DNA of 64,000 bases, taken from the NCBI GenBank assembly GCA_031769625.1, contig JAUIMM010000645.1:1902001-1966000 (forward strand), written 5' to 3'. Under the pieces are notes generated by a model. The model was not told the origin of the DNA and ran no database searches. It saw only the letters and a list, made by a program, of their open reading frames with translations. The position numbers and the translations under genes are program-made. This DNA is from Taudactylus pleione (taxonomy: Eukaryota; Chordata; Amphibia; Anura; Myobatrachidae). Below, in pieces: positions 57,953-64,000 of the stretch. Position 1 is the first letter of the stretch, and each line of letters starts with the position of its first letter.

Positions 57953-58036
57953 TTACAATGCAAAACATGGGATACAAGCTGTATAATCACTGCTGCACAT
58001 ATAGTCATTATACCGAAAGAGGACACTGTTCAAAAG
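57953..58036. repeat. Dispersed-repeat fragment next to the 94-bp array
   Basis: ACATGGGATACAAGCTGTAT and the following AATCACTGCTG match 41,815-41,850 closely. It then passes through ACTGTTCAAAAGAGCATATAATCTATAGG, a worn form of the L2-like tail, into the first 94-bp unit. Confidence 0.65.
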
Positions 58037-61000
58037 AGCATATAATCTATAGGAGAGGGTCAGACAGACAGGGGTGACACAGAGGGGAGGGACAGTGAGT
58101 GAGGAGCATAGAGTGGTGGGTTAGGATGAGAGCTTACACTCTGTAGGGGGGGCAGGCAAGGGTGACACAGAGAGAGACAGTGAGGGGCATAGAGCAGTGG
58201 GATAGGATGAGAGCTTACACTCAATAGGGAGGGGGGGCAGACAGACAGGGGTGACACAGAGAGACAGTCAGTGAGGAGCATAGAGCGGTGGGTTAGGATC
58301 AGAGCTTACACTCTATAGGGAGGGGGGGCAGACAGACAGGGGTGACACAGAGGAGAGACAGTGAGGAGCATAGAGCGGTGGGTTAGGATGAGAGCTTACA
58401 CTCTTTCGGGAGTGGTGGCAGATAGACAGGGGTAACACAGAGAGTGAGGAGCATAGAGCGGTGAGTTAGGATGAGAGAGTACACTATATAGGGGAGGGGC
58501 AGACAGACAGGGGTGACACAGAGGGGAGAGACAGCGAGTGAGGGGCATAGAGCGGTGGGTTAGGATGAGACCTTACACTCTTTCGGGAAGTGTGGCAGAC
58601 AGACAGGGGTGACACAGAGGGCAGAGACAGTGAGTGAGGAGCATAGAGCGGTGGTTTAGGATGAGTGCTTACACTATAGGGGAGGAGCAGACAGACAGGG
58701 GTGACACAGAGAGCAGAGACAGTGAGTGAGGAGCATAGAGAGGTGGGTTAGGATGAGAGATTACACTCTATAGGGGAGAGGCAGACAGACAGCTGTGACA
58801 CAGAGGGGAGAGACTGAGTGAGGAGCATAGAGCGGTGGGTTAGTATGAGTTACACTATAGGGGAGGGGCAGACAGACAGGGGTGACACAGAAGGGAGAGA
58901 CAGTGAGTGAGGAGCACAGAGCGGGGGGTTAGGATGAGAGCTTACACTCTATAGGGGAGGGGCAGGCAGACATGGGTGACACAGAGGGGAGAGACAGTGA
59001 GTGAGGAGCATAGAGCGATGGGTTAGAATGAGAGCTTACACTCTATAGGGGAGGGTCAGATAAACAGGGGTGACACAGAGGGGAGAGACAGTGAGTGATG
59101 AGCATAGAGCGGTGGGTTACAATGAGAGCTTATACTCTATAGGGGAGAGGCAGAAAGACAGGGGTGACACAGAGGAGAGAGACAGTGAGTGATGAGCATA
59201 GAGCGGTGGGTAAGGATGAGAGCTTACACTCTATAGGGGAGGAGCAGACAGACAGGGGTGACACTGAGGGGAGAGACAGTGAGTGAGGAGCATAGAGCGG
59301 GGGGTTAGGATGAGAGCTTACTCTATAGGGGAGGGGCAGACAGACAGGGGTGACACAGAGGGGAGAGACAGTGAGTGAGGAGCATAGACCAGTGGGTGAG
59401 GTTGAGAGCTTACACTCTGCAGAGGAGGGGCAGACAGACATGTGTGACACAGAGGGGAGACAGTGAGTGAGGAGCATAGAGCGGTGGGTTAGGTTGAGAG
59501 CTTACACTATATAAGGGAGGGGCAGACAGACAGGGGTGACACAGAGGGGAGAGACAGTGAGTGAGGAGCATAGAGCGGTGGGCTAGGATGAGAGCTTACC
59601 CACTATTGGGGAGGGGAAGACAGACAGGGGTGACACAGAGGGGAGAGACAGTGAGTAAGGAGCATAGAGCGGTGGGTTAGGATGAGAGATTACACTATAG
59701 GGGAGAGACAGACAGGGGTGACACAGAGGGGAGAGACAGTGAGTGAGGAGCATAGAGCAGTGGGTTAGGGTGAGAGCTTACACTATAAGGGAGGGGCAGA
59801 CAAATAGGGGTGACACAGTGAGTGAGGAGTATAGAACAGTGGGTTAGGGTGAGAGCTTACACTATAGGGGAGGGGCAGACAGACAGGGGTGACACAGAGG
59901 GGAGAGACAGTGAGTGAGGAGCATAGAACGGTGGGTTAGGATGATAGCTTACACTCTATAGGGGAGGGGCAGACAGGGGTGACACAGAGAGGAGAGACAG
60001 TGAGTGAGGAGCATAGAGCGGTAGGTTAGGATGAGAGATTACACACTATAGGGGAGAGGCAGACAGACAGTGGTGACACATAGGGGAGAGACATTAAGTG
60101 AGGAGCATAGAGCAGTGAGTTAGGATGAGAGATTACACTATATAGGGGAGGAGCAGACAGACAAGGGTGACACAGGGGAGAGACAGTGAGTGAGGAGCAT
60201 AGAGCGTTGAGTTAGGATGAGAGGTTACACTATAGGGGAGGGGCAGACAGACAGGGGTGACACTGAGAGGAGAGACAGTGAGTGAGGAGCATAGAGCGGT
60301 GGGTTAGAATGAGAGCTTACACTATAGGGGAGAGACAGACAGACAGGGGTGACACTGAGAGGAGAGACAGTGAGTGAGGAGCATAGAGCAGTGGGTTAGG
60401 ATGAGAGCTTACACTATAGGGGAGGGACAGACAGACAGGGGTGACACAGAGGGGAGAGACAGTGAGTGAGGAGCATAGAGCGGTGGGTTACAGTGAGAGA
60501 TTTTACACAATAGGGGAGGGGCAGACAGACAGTGGTGACACAGAGGGGAGAGACAGTGAATGAGGAGCATAGAGCGTTGAGTTGGGATGAGAGGTTACAC
60601 TATAGGGGAGGAGCAGACAGACAGGGGTGACACAGAGAGCAGAGACAGTGAGTGAGGAGCATAGAGAGGTGGGTTAGGATGAGAGATTACACTCTATAGG
60701 GGAGAGGCAGACAGACAGCTGTGACATAGAGGGGATAGACAGTGAGTGAGGAGCATAGAGCGGTGAGTTAGAATGAGAGGTTACAATCTATAGTGGAGGG
60801 GCAGACAGACAGGTGTGACACACAGGGGAGAGACAGTGAGTGAGGAGCATAGAGTGGTGGGTTAGGATTAGAGATTACACTCTATAGGGGAGGGACAGAC
60901 AGGGATGACACAGAGGGGAGAGACAGTGAGGGAAGAGCATAGAGCAGTGGGTTAGGATGAGAGGTTACACTATAGGGCAGGGGCAGACAGATAGGGGTTA

Positions 61001-63968
61001 CACAGAGGGGAGAGACAGTGAGTGAGGAGCATAGAGCGGTGGGTTAGGGTGAGAGATTACACTATATAGGGGAGGAGCAAACAGACAGGGGTGACACAGA
61101 AGGGAGAGACAGTGAGTAAGGAGCATAAAGCGGTGGGTTAGGATGAGAGATTACACTATAGGGGAGAGACAGACAGGGTTGACACAGAGGGGAGAGACAG
61201 TGAGTGAGGAGCATAGAGCGATGGGATAGGATGAGAGCTTACACTCTATAAGGGAGGGGCAGACAGACAGGGGTGACACAGAGGGGAGAGACAGTGAGTG
61301 AGGAGCAAAGAGCGGTGGGATAGGATGAGAGCTTACACTCTATAGGGGAGGGGGAGACAGACAGGGGTGACACAGAGGGGAGAGACAGTGTGAGGAGCAA
61401 AGAGCAGTGGGATAGGATGAGAGCTTACACTCTACAGGGGAGGGGCAGACAGACAGGGGTGACACAGAGGGGAGAGACAGTGTGAGGAGCATAGAGCGGT
61501 GGGTTAGGATGAGAGCTTACACTATAGGGGAGAGACAGACAGGGATGACACAGAGGGTAGAGACAGTGAATGAGGAGCATAGAGAGGTGGGTTAGGATGA
61601 GAGCTTACACTCTATAGGGGAGAGGCAGAAAGACAGGGGTGACACAGAGGGGAGAGACAGTGAGTGAGGAGCATAGAGCGGTGGGTTAGCATGAGAGCTT
61701 ACCCTCTATAGGGAAGAGGCAGGCAGACAGGGGTGACACAGAGGGGAGAGACAGTGATTGAGGAGCATAAAGCGGTGGGTTAGGATGAGAGCTTACACTC
61801 TATAGGGGAGGAGCAGACAGACAGGGGAGACACAGAGGGGAGAGACAATGAGTGAAGATCATAGAGTGGTGAGTTAGGATGAGAGGTTACACTCTATAGG
61901 GGAGGGGCAGACAGACAGGTGTGAAAACAGTGGAGAGACAGTGACTGAGGAGCATAGAGCGGTGGGTTAGGATGAGAGATTACACTCTATAGGATAGGGG
62001 CAGACAGACAGGGGTGACACAGAGTGGAGAGACAGTGAGTGAGGAGCATAGAGTGGTCGGTTAGGATGAGAGATTACACTCTATAGCGGAGGGGCAGATA
62101 GACAGGGGTGACACAGAGGGGAAAGACAGTGAGTGAGGAGCATAGAGAAGTGGGTTAGGATGAGAGGTTACCCTATAGGGCAGGGGCAGACAGACAGGGG
62201 TGACACAGAGGGGAGAGACAGTGAGTGAGGAGCATAGAGCAGTGGGTTAGGGTGAGAGATTACACTATAAGGGAGGGGCAGACAAATAGGGGTGACACAG
62301 TGAGTGAGGAGCATAGAACGGTGGGTTAGGGTGAGAGCTTACACTATAGGGGAGGGGCAGACAGACAGGGGTGACACAGAGGGGAGAGACAGTGAGTGAG
62401 GAGCATAGAATGGTGGGTTAGGAATGGATGAGAGCTTACACTCTATAGGGGAGGGGCAGACAGGGGTGACACAGAGAGGAGAGACAGTGAGTAAGGAGCA
62501 TAGAGCGGTGGGTTAGGATGAGAGATTACACACTATAGGGGAGAGGCAGACAGACAGGGGTGACACAGAGGGGAGAGACAGTAAGTCAGGAGCATAGAGC
62601 AGTGAGTTAGGATGAGAGATTACACTATATAGGGGAGGAGCAGACAGACAGGGGTGACATAGAGGGGATAGACAGTGAGCGAGGAGCATAGAGCGGTGAG
62701 ATAGGATGAGAGCTTACACTCTATAGGGGAGGGGCAGACAGACAGGGGTGACACAGAGGGGAAAGACAGTGAGTGAGGAGCATAGAGCGGTGGGTTAGGA
62801 TGAGAGATTACACTCTATAGGGGAGGGACAGACAGGGATGACACAGAGGGGAGAGTCAGTGAGTGAGGAGTATAGAGAGGTGGGTTAGGATGAGAGCTTA
62901 CACTCTATAGGGGAGAGGCAGACAGATAGGGGTGACAGAGAGGGGAGAGACAGTGAGTGAAGAGCATAGAGCGGTGGGTTAGGATGAGAGCTTACACTCT
63001 ATAGGGGAGGAGCAGACAGACAAGCGTGACACAGAGGGGAGAGACAGTGAGTGAGGAGCATAGAGCGGTGAGTTAGGATGAGAGGTTACACTATAGGACA
63101 GGGGCAGACAGACAGGGGTGACACAGAGGGGAGAGACAGTGAGTGAGGAGCATAGAGCAGTGGGTTAGGGTGAGAGCATACACTATAAGGGAGGGGAAGA
63201 CAAATAGGGATGACACAGTGAGTGAGGAGCATAGAACGGTGGGTTAGGGTGAGAGCTTACACTATAGGGGAGGGGCAGACAGACAGGGGTGACACAGAGG
63301 GGAGAGACAGTGAGTGAGGAGCATAGAGTGATGGGTTAGGATGAGAGATTACACTCTATAGGAGAGGGACAGACAGGGATGACACAGAGTGGAGAGACAG
63401 TGAGTAAGGAGCATAGAGCGGTAGGTTAGGATGAGAGATTACACTCTATAGGGGAGGGGCAGACAGACATGTGTGATACAGAGGAGAGACAGTGAGTGAG
63501 GAGCATAGAGCGGTGGGTTAGGATGAGAGCTTACACTATAGGGGAGAGGCAGACAGACAGGGGTGACACAGAGGGGAGAGACAGTGAGTGAGGAGCATAG
63601 AGCGGTGGGTTAGGATGAGAGGTGACACTCTATATGGGAGGGGCAGACAGACAGGTGTGATACAGAGAAGAGAGAGTGAGTGAGGAGCATAGAGCGGTGG
63701 GTTAGGATGAGAGCTTACACTCTATAGGGGAGGGGCAGATATACAGGGGCGACACAGAGGGGAGACAGTGAGTGAGGAGCATAGAGCGGTGAGTTAGAAT
63801 GAGAGGTTACACTATAGGGGAGGAGCAGACAGACAGGGGTGACACAGAGGTTAGAGACAGTGAGTGAGGAGCATAGAGCGGTGGGTTAGGATGAGAGCTT
63901 ACACTCTATAGGGGAGGGACAGACAGACAGGGGTGACACAGAGGGGAGAGATAGTGAGTGAGGAGCAT
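58037..63968. repeat. 94-bp tandem array, about 63 copies
   Basis: Unit marks GAGAGCTTACACTCTATAGG, GGGGCAGACAGACAGGGGTG, ACACAGAGGGGAGAGACAGT and GAGTGAGGAGCATAGAGCGG, then TGGGTTAGGAT. Length varies from about 80 to 97 bp through loss of CTCT, AGAC or GAGAC pieces. The CGG in AGAGCGGTG varies to TGG and CAG. The plus strand is purine-rich throughout. The array ends at a MITE start at 63,969. Confidence 0.97.
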
Positions 63969-64000
63969 AGGGCCTGATTCAGGGCCGTACGCAATTAGCG
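63969..64000. mobile_element. Start of a MITE, cut by the window end
   Basis: GGGCCTGATTCAGGGCCGTA matches the terminal sequence of the element at 55,231-55,677 (GGGCCTAATTCAG), placed directly after the last 94-bp unit. Confidence 0.6.

Noticed and set aside
1..64000. tRNA, rRNA or snRNA genes
   Set aside because: No cloverleaf with A and B boxes, no rRNA core and no snRNA motif noticed; a covariance-model scan would be needed to exclude worn copies.

Overview
This window looks like repeat-dominated nuclear DNA from a vertebrate, most likely an amphibian (probably a frog). That is an inference from the mix of elements: a Gmr1-like Ty3/gypsy retroelement, a DIRS-like element with an SGNH-hydrolase domain, a Helitron, a hAT transposon, L2/MIR-like 3' tails and several short MITE families. 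I found no intact host gene, no rRNA and no tRNA. The very long open frames in the tandem arrays arise because the repeat units contain no stop in any frame. I do not annotate them as genes.

Layout, left to right. 1-20,595: a giant minisatellite with a 15-bp unit and an 11-bp variant, organised into higher-order repeats of about 4.1-4.7 kb. 20,596-21,480: non-coding sequence, a CCTAA-rich tract and a (TA)n run. 21,545 to about 24,730 (minus strand): a decayed DIRS-like retroelement (gag-like, RT, RNase H, SGNH), with a GC-rich flank up to about 26 kb. 26,501-27,647: a 29-bp minisatellite that grew out of the end of a TTAA-flanked MITE. 28,226-29,557: a 36-bp array. 30,420-34,060 (minus strand): a decayed Gmr1-like element in the order gag-PR-IN-RT-RH, split by a MITE inside its zinc knuckle. 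34,137-34,560: four 97-bp repeats. 34,831-35,157: an intact copy of the TTAA MITE. 35,452-41,453: a 34-bp array. 42,822-47,600: a complete but defective hAT element with a perfect 8-bp target duplication, whose transposase core is missing and whose interior is filled by two arms of one minisatellite family. 49,060-49,370: a low-repeat stretch that could be a conserved non-coding element. 50,208-54,071: a 24-bp array. 54.3-58.0 kb: two MITEs, a Helitron with a coding remnant and a third MITE-like element. 58,037-63,968: a 94-bp array ended by another MITE end.

Tandem arrays cover roughly 60% of the window. Two themes connect them. First, in the 15-, 24-, 34- and 94-bp arrays the commonest unit-to-unit difference sits at a former CpG, seen as CG, TG and usually CA, which points to germline methylation and deamination of the arrays. 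Second, several arrays can be traced to transposable-element sequence: the 29-bp unit to a MITE terminus, the hAT sub-repeats to that element, and the 94-bp unit to the flank of an L2-like tail that also exists here as a single copy around the hAT insertion.
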